Below, in pieces: positions 24,111-36,615 of a stretch of 64,000 nt of DNA. Each line of letters opens with the position of its first letter. Within the stretch, counting starts at the first letter, position 1. A program made the translations under genes and the position numbers. Under the pieces are notes generated by a model that was given only the letters and a program-made list of their open reading frames with translations, was not told the DNA's origin and did not search any database. The DNA comes from Albugo candida (Eukaryota > Oomycota > Peronosporomycetes > Albuginales > Albuginaceae): NCBI GenBank assembly GCA_905220665.1, contig CAJNAR010000170.1:62001-126000 (forward strand). The letters are read 5' to 3'.

Positions 24111-25609
24111 TTGGCCCAGACATATTGAACTGATGTTCTTTTATCCAGTGCACACCAGATAGTACACTTACATAAGCGAATCTTGTAATTTCATTGATTA
24201 CTTGATCATAAAAATCTGTCATTCAATTTGAGCTATTTTCGGAGCTTTCTTGGTGCTCAACATACTGTGTGGTCCTACTATGGACTTGTTGCACATCGAC
24301 TGTTGAAAAGTGCAACCACAGTTTTAATGCTGAATCATTTCCTTCTAACCTGGAAGTGTATATGTTTCCCGGATGGAGGTGAAACGAAGTCCAGGATTCA
24401 ACAAATAGTTCTTTGAAAGATTCCATGTTGTCTAGATATAGCTGATGATTGCTGAATAGTGTGCATATTTTTGCTCAAACTCTTTCGAATTTGCCTCTAA
24501 ATTTTCAATGCTGGCGCTTCTGATTAATCAATTCCAATCTCCCTTAAACTCTGTCCATTCCTCTTCAGAAAGTTCTGTTTGCAGTGGGAGAGAACATTTT
24601 TATTGTTGGGCCAAAGACTGAGGATATTTATTGTATCGGGATTACCGTCCTGATTGCTGCCATGAGTGCAAGCTCCCTAAATTAGTGATTCATTGGTAAA
24701 AATTAGTGATCTAATTTTATCAAATGCTCAAATGTAATCTGCTTCCCTCTCCTCGTATAGAAATACGAGGGAGGATGAGAAAAAGGTGTTGAGTGATATC
24801 ATCCAGTACATGAAATAGGGGCTTATGAATCTATTTCTTTTATAAATACAGTTCAACAAAAAGATATAGCGATAATTTTGGGTGACTTGAAGGATATGGC
24901 ATTAGGCAAAAAAAAATTTGTAATTTGGGTGTCATCACAGCAATATTCAGATGGTAATCAAAACCTCGGTTCCCATCCAGTGAAGAAGCCACTGTGTGCG
25001 TCCATGCATGTACATTACGGTGGTTTACCAGAATGCTTCGGTTTTGCTGAATTGCAGATAATGCTGGTGCCGTTCTGGTGCCTAAAGAAACTTGCTGCGC
25101 AGGAGAATAGATGTGAGTAGGAAATATTATATACTGTCATAATCCACTGAACACCAAAAGCTTTAGCTAATTTTACTTAGATTCTACAGGGACAGTTGCG
25201 AAGACGTGTATATGGCGTTCAGTCATTCGTTGTCCTTCTGTCCTGGTCTACAGGATCTCTCTCGTATTTCAGCTAGATCTCGGATCCAGTTGAGCGCTTT
25301 TTGATAGCAGAATATCCGTGAAACTAAGCGTGGGATTGAAGTTCTTGAATGATCTTATCAGATTTTGAAATGCTGGCGTACAGGAGGAGTTAGCATGTTG
25401 AAAAAAGGAACAGATGAATAGTGAAAAGGGTATGTATACAGGTATAGAGGAAGACTAGTAGAACTTACAAGATGAGAAAGCTGTTCCAAAGTTTCATACA
25501 CAGGAAAAAGAGACGCAAAAATTTGAAATAGGGGGAGGGTTAATAGGGGTATATGTTTTGGCTTCTTCCTTCAATTTGCAAGTGAATGTAATAGCCGTTA
25601 TAGCGATGG
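24111..25609. other. Stretch between the two transposon stacks
   Basis: I recognise nothing coding. The longest frame (24878-25120, +) is 80 codons with no motif. An 8-bp perfect hairpin, cctcgtat with a 4-nt loop, lies at 24751-24770 and is too isolated to interpret. The stretch is AT-rich. Confidence 0.5.
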
Positions 25610-25619
25610 TGCAGCATTT

Positions 25620-27614
25620 TTGCGAGGACGATCCATCTACCCCCACATTCGATACATGAGTGATCTAAAGAGTTTATTCACTTGTCGTGGTGAAGAAGCA
25701 TATGCTACATTTCTCGATTTTGAGAAAACGTACGATCGAATGGACTGGTCGTACATGTTTTTTTTTACGGTTTTGTCGATAATGAATTGTGGAAACTCGT
25801 TCATCCAGTGGACAAAGCTGCTGTACACCGGCACGTTGTTGTCGAATGAAACGCTTTCACCGGAATTAATTCCGTCGAGGGGAGTGAAACAAGGTGACTC
25901 CACTCTCCTCATTGCTCTTCTCATGACGATTGAGTCTTTGAGAAATTTGTTGCGGAGGAATGAGGGACCGGGGATATGCATCATTCCAAGGGTACAGCAA
26001 CGAGTTTGTTTTTTGCGGATGACTCGACATTACTATCGTCGTCGCTCAGTGGAGTAGAGGCGCAGCTCGAGATCGTTCAGAAGTATTGCGATGATTCCGG
26101 AGCAAAGCTCAACCTTATCAAGTCAGCTTTGCTTTCACTGAATCGACACCATGTATGTAACTCGTTTGCAGGGTTGAAAGCACTCTCACCGACCGAGTCG
26201 GTAAGTACCTGGGATTCCATTCAGTCAATCACCCGTTTGTTATTTGATGATCGAATATTTAGAAGATTCTTATTATTGTTGATTCCGCCAGTGGTTTCGT
26301 CGAGCCAGAACAGTTCGTGGAAGACTACTGGTGGCAAAAACTATGATTTTATCACGTCCATGGCATTTTACAAATCAATTTGCCATTTCGCAACAATCGA
26401 TTTGTTTTGCTCGGAAGTATGAGCGAGATTCGACACACCTTCAACTGATCAAGTCGAAACTCTTTTACCTACCTCATTCGAAAGGTGGATTCCAGGTTCC
26501 TTTTATCGCAGCACAACTGAAGAAAGGTTGCAATTTCTACAACATTTCATAAATATAGCTTCACCCAGTAACTGGACACTTATTGGCATGGAGATGGCAC
26601 GATGTAATTTGCCCGATTTTGGACCATATCGATCACTCGATATTCTCACGATAGTACCACATTGGCATGGTGGAAGCAGACATGTGTTTGGTGTCAATTA
26701 AGTCATTGAGATCTTACCGGCAAAGATCTATCACAGCAAGAGCGAATCATCAAGATGTTGGATGCTCTCATATGGTTTCATATCGACCCTCATCTCCAGT
26801 TTGAGAAGGACAGGGGTCAACAAGTGTATCTGCTCATCGGCGATGTTTGGGAATGGTGCTCGAACCAGCGCGCATATTTCGGATGCGACTCGCTCAAGCG
26901 TTTCAACTACGGTTTTTCGTGAGTTGTTTGGTGGACGACCGTATTGTTTTGACTCTGCTCTCGAATCCATTTTTGCGTTTTAGTACAAGTAAGGTTGGAA
27001 AGCCGTCCAACCAGTCTCAATCGAAGTGTTTATGCCGGTTGTTCGTCGAGGCAACGCAAATTCTGCGAGGAGATCAGCCTGTTGGAACATGCATATTCAT
27101 TTCAATTTGGCACTCAACTCTTGGACAAGCCGGTATTCTTTACGATGATCCTCGGAATCAACTTGATCGAGTCGTTGTGAAGGCATTCCCACCGTATAAA
27201 CCGCACCCTAAGTTGCTTTCCGTATCAGAACGTGATCGAAGCGGAAAAGAGGGACGTCAACATGGGTGAAAGAATTTACCAGTCATTCAAACGTCTTTGC
27301 AGACCTTTTCTACCAATCTATTCGGATATCCAGTTCCGACTATACCTCTGTATTTAACCAGTTTGAGCACGGATTTGGTTTTTTACAACAATCACACCAA
27401 GAAACCATCCTGTGCACTCAGAAGCATTGTGCTGATGTCGAGAGTTACCAGCATTTGTTTTTCGATTGCAATAGGACAAGTCCAACTTGGGAAGGGTTTC
27501 CTTCTTGGACAATCTTCTTTTCTGTCAGACCGCGATGGTCACATATCGCGTGTGCGCGCATTCCTGCAATTCGTGATGCGTGGAAAGCTTTTCGAGTGAT
27601 ACCGGAGGATCTTT
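25620..27614 (+). pseudogene. LINE ORF2 (RT to C-terminal region) pseudogene
   Basis: RT blocks are GRSIYPHIRYMSDL, ATFLDFEKTYDRMDW and SRGVKQGDSTLLIALLM (25620-25960). After a frameshift the catalytic SLFFADDSTLLSS is at 25976-26060, so the [FY]xDD box is present as FADD. Downstream frames at 26331-27637 cover the region after RT and end with CTQKHC, then ESYQHLFFDC, a conserved Cys/His block of LINE C-termini. Multiple frameshifts and stops make it dead. Confidence 0.8.
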
Positions 27615-27824
27615 TGTTGGAGAAGCGTGACTGCTGATGTGGAAGGGAGTGTCTATTGAGTTGAAAAGACATGACGGAAGATGGAGAGACGCGCCTATTA
27701 AAATAGCAGGAATGCTGTGTATGACCTATGAGTGATTTGTGTAACGGGTACAAAAGCAACTAGGGCATAAGATCAAATTCATTTAGTTTTTCAATCATCT
27801 ATCTAACGGTCAGGCAAATCAACA
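27615..27824 (+). repeat. Copia-2 5' LTR
   Basis: It begins tgttggagaagcgtgactgc and ends ggcaaatcaaca (TG to CA). It matches the 3' LTR apart from substitutions and a gap of about 10-15 bp near 27700 (aatagcagg region absent downstream). The probable primer-binding site ggttatgagc follows at 27825. Confidence 0.9.
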
Positions 27825-27829
27825 GGTTA

Positions 27830-30800
27830 TGAGCTCAATAGCGAACGACTCGAATCCTCAGCAACACGGACGGGCACACAAAGTCGCCGAGACGAAAGTA
27901 CACACTCTGGACGCAACAGCTGACCCGTATGAGCTGCACGTGGAGACGCAACGGTAGGTCTCGGGCGCGTACGAGATCCAAGATAGCGCGAGTCTGAGGG
28001 GATGGATCAGCTTGTGGGACTCCTCGCAAGGATTGTGCAGCAGCAAGCTCAGTTCGTCTCAAATCAGCTGAAAATGCAAGACAAACTGAGTCACCGGGCT
28101 GAAGCTGCGCCAACTCCACCCTCCGAGAACTCATTCAACGGTTTAAGCGCGTTTACCGACTTTATCAGAGAGCACAATCGTCCACTGAGGAGGGGTTCAC
28201 TCGATGAGCTGACGCAACAAGTGGAGAAGAAATCAGCCACCGCACCCTTCACAGCATTTCATGCCACCAAAATATCATGGGTTGAAGATATCAAAGCCTC
28301 GGGACCTGGATTGGTCAGTCTTTGCCAAGTTCACGGGTAAAGAGACTTATCCGGGTGTGTGCGCTGACTTCAAGGCGTGGGGACTGCGTTTCCTACAGCG
28401 ACTTCCTACAGCGACTCGGCGCAGCCCAGCTGATTAGCGAAGGTGATTGGCTAGAAGAGTTTAAAGTCCTTGCGCCCAGTGGTAAGCTGGATGGTTCGGC
28501 ATTCAGCTACTACGCAAAAATGCTACCGGTATGGACAGCAGTGTCGAACACACTTGAGAACGTCATGAACAGCATGCTGATTCTGTACATGACTCCCATT
28601 ACAAGCACGAAAGTCGCTGAACTGATGACAAGCGAAAAGGATCACAGCAAAAGATGGCCAGAGCACTACCAATACCTAACTATTACGTGGCAGAGCGTTT
28701 GGGTAAATCGGAGCAGATTGTGCTGGAATGCCTATGCAAGTCGGCGCCAGCACATATCAAGACTACAATGTTAACCCACATGAACGCTCACCGACCAGAT
28801 TACCGTGTGCAAGCTGCCGAGCTTGTTGCATTTGCTATCGACTTTAACATCAGCATGAGCAAGCCAAAAGGCGGAGCGGGAACTGGCCGATATGCCGCAC
28901 AGATAGGAAATGCCAAGTCACGCACATGCTATGGTTGCAGAAAGACTGAGAGTATTGAAGCCAAGTGTTCCAAGCGAAAAAAGAGTCGAAACTCGCCGTC
29001 AAGTCGAGTCGCGCTGGCGACAGAGATGATGACTCCGACTCGTGGATTCTGACTAGTGGGTCAAGCGTGCATCTAGTCAAAGATGCGAAGGTGCTGAAGA
29101 ATGTGATGGATTGTGACCAATTCTGTCGCGCGGCGAAGAACACGATGGTCAAGGTGATAAAGGTGGATTCAGTTGAGCTGAAGACAGCTGTGAAAGAGAA
29201 TATAGGTGACCTAACCGAGGTTTACTACCCCGAAAACCTTTCTAATAACGTCATCAGCTACGGAATATTAGAGGGGCGTGGTGTATTTCTCGAGCTAGAT
29301 GGCGAACGAAGCTACATGGTGCGCCAAGCGGACAGTATAAAGTTTTTTGAAGTCTCTCGCCGCAACAACGTCCTAGCAGTTGGCGTCATGAGCAAGATAA
29401 CGAAGGAGGCGCGCGTTCAAGTAGCCAACTCAGCCATGGTACATGGCTACGATGGAATCAATAAAACTTTTACGGATACGACACTACTAGAGTTGGATCA
29501 GCGGCTCGGTCACCTTGCCTATGGCGCTGTCGAACGCATGGCCGACTCAGCGGGCTCAGCTATACGGCTAACGGACCGAGCTTGTCCAAAACTGTCTGTC
29601 TTGCGCGAAGGGCAAGCAGAGCAAGAATAACCAGTCTAAAAAGGATACGGGCAAGAATGCGCTGATCGACAAGCTTGGTGGCGTCATCGGCAGCGACATT
29701 AAAGGACCGATGACTCCGTGAGACCGACGTGATGATCGGTACGTAATCCACTTCGCTAACTACTCAACGAACTACGTCGCGTTTTCGTTACCATGAACAA
29801 GGTTGAAACGACAAATGTATTTAAACATTTTCTGCTTTACTTCGAAAAGAGATACAATTGGCAGGTCCATGTGCTTCGCACAGACGGTGTAAAGGATTAC
29901 GTCAACGTCGACCCGTTTTGCAGTCGGCTGGTGTCAGACCTCAATTCAGCGAAGCTGAGAACCAGGCGTCAAATGGAGAAGCTGTGCGGATGCACAGGAC
30001 GATGCACAACATGGCCAGGTGCATGCTCTTTGCAAGTCGGCTGCCACTATTGTTTTGTGGCGACGCTGTTGAGTACGCGGTTTCTGTGTTAAATCGAAGC
30101 TCGTAACAGCGCCAATAAGGATCGTCTGTCACTGCTGGAGATGTTGACAGGTACGGCTCTGAACCTGACCGATATGGTGATCTTCGGCAGCCTGTGTTCA
30201 ACATTCAGAGAACCCGGAAAGAAAACATGTAAACCGAGATCTCAAGTTGGCATGATCATTGGCAAGAGCGATGAAACCAAGGGTTTGAGGGTGTACCTGC
30301 CGAAAGAAAGAATCGTCATTACAACGCAATACATACGTAACGTTGAGACACTTAATAGCGAGCAGAACGTGCAGCTACAAGTGCAGCCTGAGCGCGAATA
30401 TCCCATGCTGCGGCATGCACCATTGGAATCCGAAAATGCCGCGAAGCTGAAGCAGCCAGCGGCGGTAATACCACCACAAGAGCTAAAAAACGAATAAAAC
30501 GACGCCAACAGGCAAGAGGAACTTCGGTAAATCGAAGAGGGGCGCTTTAAGGAAGATAAGAATACGGCTGTGAGCAAGAATCTCGCCATGCTAGCAGAAT
30601 CTGACAGCGAAGATGAGCTGTTGCCCGAAGAAGAGCAGACGCAGAATCGGATGCAAACTCGCAACATGGGTGCCAAGCATGTACCGGTGCATCGATTAAA
30701 TGCAATAATGCTTAAAGATCCCAAGAACTACCGCGAGGTGATGGAGGACCCGCCAGTAGAGCATTGGGAGGAGCCATGCGTACAGAGATTGATGCATTGG

Positions 30801-32169
30801 AGCACAACGATATTTGGGACGTCATCCAAAAACCGCGCGACGCCAAGTTACTGCATAGCAAATGGGTGTTCAAGCTAAACATGCACGCTAATGGTACGAT
30901 CGATCGATAGAAGGCGAGGCTGGTGGCGCGCGGAGATGAGCGAGTATATGGCGTTGATTATGCCTATACTTTTTCGGCAGTGATGGATATAATATCCAGC
31001 AAAGTGATGCTGGCAATTTCACGGATCTAGAGGGTACCTGCACGACACGGTGATGTGCCGAGCGCTTACATAAAGCAGAAAAAGAAAATGATTTGGAGAT
31101 ACTACTTCACATACCTCAGGGAATGGTAGTCGGCTCGATGTTGATGAATAATCTCGACTCCCGATACAAGACACAACTCGCGCTAAGACTTGAAAAAGAT
31201 TCTATACGGCCTCAAACAATCTGGTCGGCTGTGGAAGTTGATGCTACATGACATTTTGATGTCTTTGAGTTTCAGTCAGTGCTACACAGACATTTGGCTA
31301 TACATCAAGACTAATACCAATGGTAAGACACTCGTGGGAATCTACGTGGACGACGTGCTGGCGACGGGGATCAGTGTCAAGAAGGTTGATGAATTTCTTA
31401 CCTAAATGCAAATTTTTGAACTGAAGAATCTCGGCATAGTTACCAAGTTCCTTGGTATAGTATTCGATTACGATGAGCAGACCGGGTGGGCACCTGACCA
31501 AGAAAATACTATCGAAGAGATGCTCGACAAGATCGCGCTAGCCGAATCGGTGCCGGTCAGGGCTCCTATCGGTGGAGAAGACGGCGACGAAGAAACTGCG
31601 TTGCTACCATCTGGTGGGAACGGATCAGCAAAGAGACCAACAGTGCAGACATTCCAGTCTCTGTTGGGCATTCTGCCGTGGATCTCCCGGTGCACACGAC
31701 CGGACATACAGTTGCGGTACATCGAGTGACTCGACGTTCGCATGCACCAAGTGAGAGTGATTGTACGAAGGCGCTGAAGTTCATGATGAACGGAAACAAG
31801 ACCAATATGAAAGACGAAGGCGGTCCTGTCGAGGCGTACAGCGACGCCGATTACGCCGCAAGTAAGACGGACCGCAGGTCGGTCAGGGGTGGTGTGTTGA
31901 TGGTGGGCGGCATGGTCGTGGGATGGCTGTGCAAGAAGCAGGAGTGCGTCGCCCTATCAACAATGGAAGCCGACTTTGTGGCGGCCTTACCCACAGCGGC
32001 TGAGATGATGGGCATCATGGAACTGCTAAAGGAAATCGTAGTGCCGATTATGCCAGGCTCCATTTTACATGTCGACAATCAAGCAGCAATCGCTCAGGTC
32101 AAGGGCGAGGACACGTTAGGTCGAGCGAAGCACATCGACGTGCGATACAGCTTAGGATTTGGAGAATAA
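27830..32169 (+). pseudogene. Copia-2 gag-pol pseudogene
   Basis: Gag spans 28002-28900. The knuckle at 28925 reads CYGCRKTESIEAKC, with the His position replaced by Ser. The protease reads DSWILTSGSS where the family has DSGS. The integrase region is 29400-30110 and RT is 30570-31400, with VGIYVDDVLATG holding YVDD at about 31338. RNase H is the best preserved part: YSDADYAASKTDRRSV, then ALSTMEADFVAAL and VDNQAAIAQVKGE (31830-32120). Several stops and frame changes separate the blocks. Confidence 0.85.
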
Positions 32170-32292
32170 GAAGATACTCAAGGTGCAATACTGCGAATCC
32201 AAGAGTTTACCAAGAACCTCCCGTCGCCACGACTCAGCCAGCTTCGTGGACTTGTGATGCTCACAGGGTAAGTACGACCACACGGGAAGGAG

Positions 32293-32492
32293 TGTTGAAG
32301 GAGCGTGACTGCTGATTTGGAAGGGCGCGTCTAATGAGGTGAAAAGACATGACGGAAGATGGACAGACGCGACCATTGAATGCTTTGTATGACCTGTGAG
32401 TGATTTGTGTTACGGGTACAAAGGCAACTAGGGCATAAGAACAAATACATTTAGTTTTTCAATTATCCATCTAACGCTCAGGCAGATCAACA
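32293..32492 (+). repeat. Copia-2 3' LTR
   Basis: It begins tgttgaaggagcgtgactgc and ends ggcagatcaaca. It is 200 bp long. The tcttt target duplication follows at 32493. Confidence 0.9.
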
Positions 32493-32497
32493 TCTTT

Positions 32498-32901
32498 GGT
32501 TTACAATTAGTCGCGGTTGCGATTCATTTTACTTGAACGGATCGCATTCGCAGAAATTTCGCCCAAGGCACTTCGACACCAACTGCCCCTGCTGTTTTGG
32601 TGATTTATAGCGCACTGAGTACCCATATCCGGTACTCTCAAAGGCAGTGCTACACAAGTACTAAAGTCTTGTCGACATACGGGTTCAGCAAAGAGATATT
32701 TCTCCACTCGGCCCAGCCTGCTTCAAGTTTTTAGTCAGTGAGCGTAACGTTTCTAACTCAGTACTATTCTTTTTCTTACAGTCGTTGAACCTCGGTGTGG
32801 GTTTCTAAACCAAATTAGCATGTATTTTTCTTTATTTATTGTACTTTAGGCATGAGAGAAGTCATTTACGTCTACTTCTAGTAATATAGACAACTTCAAC
32901 T
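32498..32901 (+). mobile_element. LINE 3' portion after the Copia insertion
   Basis: The frame from about 32606 encodes VIYSALSTHIRYSQRQCY, matching the C-terminal block at 15410-15470. The 3' tail (32825-32901) is more diverged than in other copies but keeps cttctagtaatatagacaac and ends ttcaact. From 32902 to 33167 I see only AT-rich spacer before the cellulose synthase gene. Confidence 0.8.
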
Positions 32902-33167
32902 AGAGTAGAGGTGCGTCGATTTAGTATTTCCTTATATGTATCAATCACAAATTGAAAACAGCTTGGGCATTCAGAAAAATTACCGAGTCTTCCTTGATAT
33001 TAGTCTGTGTGTGTGAGAAAGACACATTGAGCTAACATGATATACTATTTCGCTATTATCATATACCGCCACTACTTTTAAAATACTGTCTATGTAGTAA
33101 TACTAGAAACAGTAAAATTGCTTCCGCCCTGAATGCATTACCTGCAGAAATCAATTAGTCACATCAT

Positions 33168-36100
33168 TCATTCCCCTTGTGCGACCGCCAAATTGCGCTG
33201 ATAATACGTCTGCCATAACTGCACAAAGCACACCACAAACACTAACAACAAAGATCCGAATACATTGGCTGTAAACGTCGCAGAAGTATGATCCCATCCA
33301 CAGTATTCTGTAATACTCATTTTCACCATCGGATACAAATTACTCATAATCCATAATCCGAAAAACATGGCTGACACATAATTCCAGGGACTCGTCGCAT
33401 TTTCATACTGAAAGAATCGAACAAGCGCCACAAACTCACTGACAGCGATCGTGAAAAACATCAATACATTCGGAATTTCAGTCCATGACGTCTTTTGTCC
33501 GGCTCCTGTGTTTGCCCACGATTTGTCTTTGCCCGTAATACGCGCTTGAATGGCTTCGATAATGGCCAGTAACGTGATAAAAGAGTACGAGAACCAAGTT
33601 TGCTGAGCACGCCACACGTCATTGTTATCAACAGCACGATTTGCTAATAGATTCAGTATCCAACGTGAAAGCATAAGTGGTAGAAATGAGTACATAAATC
33701 GATTCCCACGTGCGTAAATCGGTGCGTCTCCAGTACACAGATAATAAATCGATATCACCACGTAACATAACGCCGGAATGGATCCAAAAGGATAAAAAAC
33801 AGAGTCGTAAAAAAACATTTTACGCGGGAAAGCCAAACTTGGTTTTGGATCAGGCGCAGGAACACGAGGCGGACGCCAGTCTGGATCAACTTCGGACTCA
33901 TTTTTCATCAGTAAAATCTGCACGGCGCCTTTAGCCCAACGTTTTCGCTGACCCATGGAAGCGGCCACTGTTTCTGGGATTGCTCCTTCACAAAGCCGAA
34001 TACGGTCTTTCGGGTCGCCTTCAAAATCTTTACGGAAATAAACTGAGTCCCAACCTGAGGTATGCAAAACATTTCCAGTAAACGCATCTTCCGTCTGTGT
34101 TCCGTACTGAATACCACCGATAGAGTCGAATGCTTGTCGACGAAATACTGCATTTGTGCCTGCAAATGCCGCAGAATCAAATCCATCACGACCACATTGC
34201 ACAGCGTCAAAGAAAATCGTGTTTTTATGTCCACAGGGATCTCCCATAATCGATAATTGTGGTGTGTCTTGAAAGTATTGCGGTGTTTGGACATACGCCA
34301 CCTGATTCCATGAAATGTCATCTGAATATTGGCGACCACCTCCATCGACTGCTTCACCTTCCGAGAAGAAAAATGGCAACACTGCCAAAAGCAGCTTTGG
34401 ATGAGGTTTCATATCGTTATCCAAAATGAGAATATATTTACCATCGGCTCCTTCATTGAATAACGCATTATTGATATTCCCGGCTTTGGAGTGATGAGTT
34501 TCAGGTTTCATTCGACCGATAAATGTCACGCGTGGGATTCCACGATCACGGTAATCATAGTCATCTGAAAGGGATCCCACTGCACAATCGCGACGTTGTA
34601 CACCTTTGCCGCCTTCTTTCTTCAGTTCTCGTACGGATGAATGTTGCCGTCGCCAGGATTTCAATACACTGTCATCCTCAATAGGCCCCACAATGCGTTC
34701 ATGCATTACTCGAGCAACTTCTCCACGCAAATCGCCGGCAATCTCGATCACTTTTGTGTTCACAGTCACTTTGAAATGATTATTTGCGTCCCAGACAGAT
34801 TTTGTGTATCCGTCATCCAAAATGTAAATGTGCAAAAGTTCTGGCGGATACTGCATCGCTAAACAGTTTTTGAGTGTTTGCATGCTATCCACCACGGGTT
34901 CCATGTAATGACATAGAAAGACATCAACACTTGGCCATTGTTCTTTCGGAAGAGGCGGCTTAAAATCGTTCATAAAGCGGGCACCACGACGAATAGGACG
35001 CCACATACTGAAATTATAAAGCAAGCCAAGAAAATAATTGAGAACTTCGGAGAATGCGAGCATGACGAACATAAACCAGGGTCCAATGGGTGGATCTCGT
35101 ACACAATAACCTTCATCTGAAAGGATGTCGAAATTCTTGGTCGATGAATAACAGCCCTCACGAACGCTTGTCTCCAATTTACTACACGGAAGTGTTGGTG
35201 CTGATTTCGTACATTCATATTCTTGGGGAAAAAATGTGAAGAGATTATACAGCCACCAAATGCCTGTGATGCCCGTTAGAAAGTAGACCAGATGGAAAAT
35301 ATTGGAACCGGACATTTTATATTTTCGAATATTGGGTGTCTCCACTGGTTCTGCTGCACGATTCGCGATAGAATAGGTACTCATTGCAAATGATCGAAAG
35401 GAAGGTTCATAGTAATTGTTTGGACGAGCCATACTGTCATTATAGCGATGCATTTTACCATCTGGATCCTGTACACCACCGTCCATAAACCGAATCGATC
35501 GACCTTCTTTCATACTCGTTTCCTTCGCCAACATTGGATCCACAAAAGACGTGGTCGAAAGATATGCCCGATGAGGTACTTGTTGCCATCGATCCGGTAC
35601 ATTAGTTTTGGAATTCACTGAAACCGATGGCATTTGTGCTTGTGAGATCGATACATTTGGTTCTGCATCCTCTGATGGCATCGCCTCACCACATTCCGTA
35701 CAAAAAGCAGTTCCCGTGGGTACAGTGGCAAAACAATTCTCACACACTAATCGAACTCTTTCAGCCGAGTTTTGGGCTGAAAGTGTGCTTCCAACCGGTA
35801 ATTCCGGTAAGTTTTCTTGCATCGCGGCAGCAAAACTGGCTCGTTTTCCGACTTTATTGTAGCATCCCATCCCCCAGCGCATTGCGCATTGATTGAGAGC
35901 TCCACATATAAAGACTGCGGCCCAAATAACAAACATGAGAGTTCTCTGTGAGTTTTCTATTTTCCGGACGGCTGACGCCCCACCGAATTGAATTGAGTCG
36001 TACATAATGCCTGACAGCGATTCTGATGGATTGATGAAGCGAGATATACCATCTGAAGTCATCCATGAGCCGACCAAAGCTGAGAAAATGAGATATTTGA

Positions 36101-36615
36101 TCCGATGGGTTTCAAGCTCCGTGGACTTCGAATGTGATAGAAATACCAAGAAGAAAATAATGGCGAATGAAATAACGAATTCTTGTCGAGCTAAGCGATT
36201 ATTGGCTGGAAATAAGCCAGCACCATTTTGTGCATCGAATAACAACAGATACGATCCAACGATACCACCAGTTACGATAAGAAGAGTGTAGCAACTTAAC
36301 GTTGTTACAAAGATAAAGATGGCAGCTAACAATACGCCAACACCAGCTCCAGCAATTAATGAAATCCACTCATTTGTATCCGAAAGCTCGATAATTGCAG
36401 CGTAACAGATAACGACTCCCCTGAAATCAAAGACTGTTAAGGGATGAAATACATGCATAAAGTAGTTTGCAAACGTACAAGCCTAACGCGGATAAAATCT
36501 GTGTTGCTGTGTAAAGTGATCGAGAACCAAGGGAAAGCGAAGACCAACCACCTAATGCGGCAGAAAGCCCGCCCGCCGTACCAACGATCCCGACCAGCAG
36601 ATCGGGCACGGTCAT
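33168..36615 (-). CDS. Cellulose synthase (oomycete CesA type)
   Basis: A plasma-membrane GT2 glycosyltransferase that extends beta-1,4-glucan from UDP-glucose, the main wall polymer of oomycetes. Two exons: 36615-36479 and 36420-33168. The intron (36478-36421, gtacgt to ttcag) joins ALGL to GVVICYAA in frame, giving 1129 aa. Catalytic motifs are visible: DDG (about residue 581), DND in ILILDNDMKPHP (about 724), TED (about 823) and QRKRW (about 870). Membrane segments lie in the first 230 residues, at 420-450 and 490-515, and several at the C-terminus. Residues about 272-289 form a C-x2-C-x10-C-x2-C zinc ribbon in a loop before the catalytic domain. There is no PH domain, so it is more like CesA3 than CesA1/2/4. 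It is divergent from the secreted-protein gene at 37384. Confidence 0.92.

Larger units (their letters stand above)
27615..32492 (+). mobile_element. Copia-type LTR retrotransposon inside the LINE
   Basis: A Ty1/Copia element with LTRs at 27615-27824 and 32293-32492. It is flanked by perfect 5-bp duplications tcttt (27610-27614 and 32493-32497). The internal order is gag, knuckle, protease, integrase, RT, RNase H. It is less decayed than Copia-1, with longer open blocks (28965-29630, 30141-30497, 31678-32169), but still has frameshifts and a lost knuckle His. Both Copias share the PIGGEDGDEE-type segment and primer-site sequence, so they are relatives. Confidence 0.92.
25610..32901 (+). mobile_element. 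LINE split by a Copia element
   Basis: A 5'-truncated LINE (25610-27614) is interrupted by Copia-2 (27615-32492) and resumes at 32498. The first part runs from the middle of RT to the HLFFDC block. The second part encodes VIYSALSTHIRY then QRQCY, equivalent to the C-terminal block of the copy at 15319, and ends with the family 3' tail at 32825-32901. The first residue after the junction, in frame, completes a codon split by the insertion. The 5' end near 25610 is approximate. Confidence 0.85.

Noticed and set aside
12891..24115. Target-site duplication of the Gypsy element
   Set aside because: Flanks gctgc and ttggc do not match; shifting the LTR ends by a few bases does not give a convincing pair.
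24751..24770. 8-bp perfect hairpin as terminator or regulatory element
   Set aside because: Isolated, no gene ends nearby, and such a stem is expected by chance in tens of kilobases.
30242..30724. 160-codon minus-strand ORF rich in Ser/Cys
   Set aside because: Antisense shadow of Copia-2 pol; no independent motif.
25585..32915. Duplication gatggtgcagcattt / gaggtgcgtcgattt around the split LINE
   Set aside because: Needs several mismatches and gaps, so it is not reliable.
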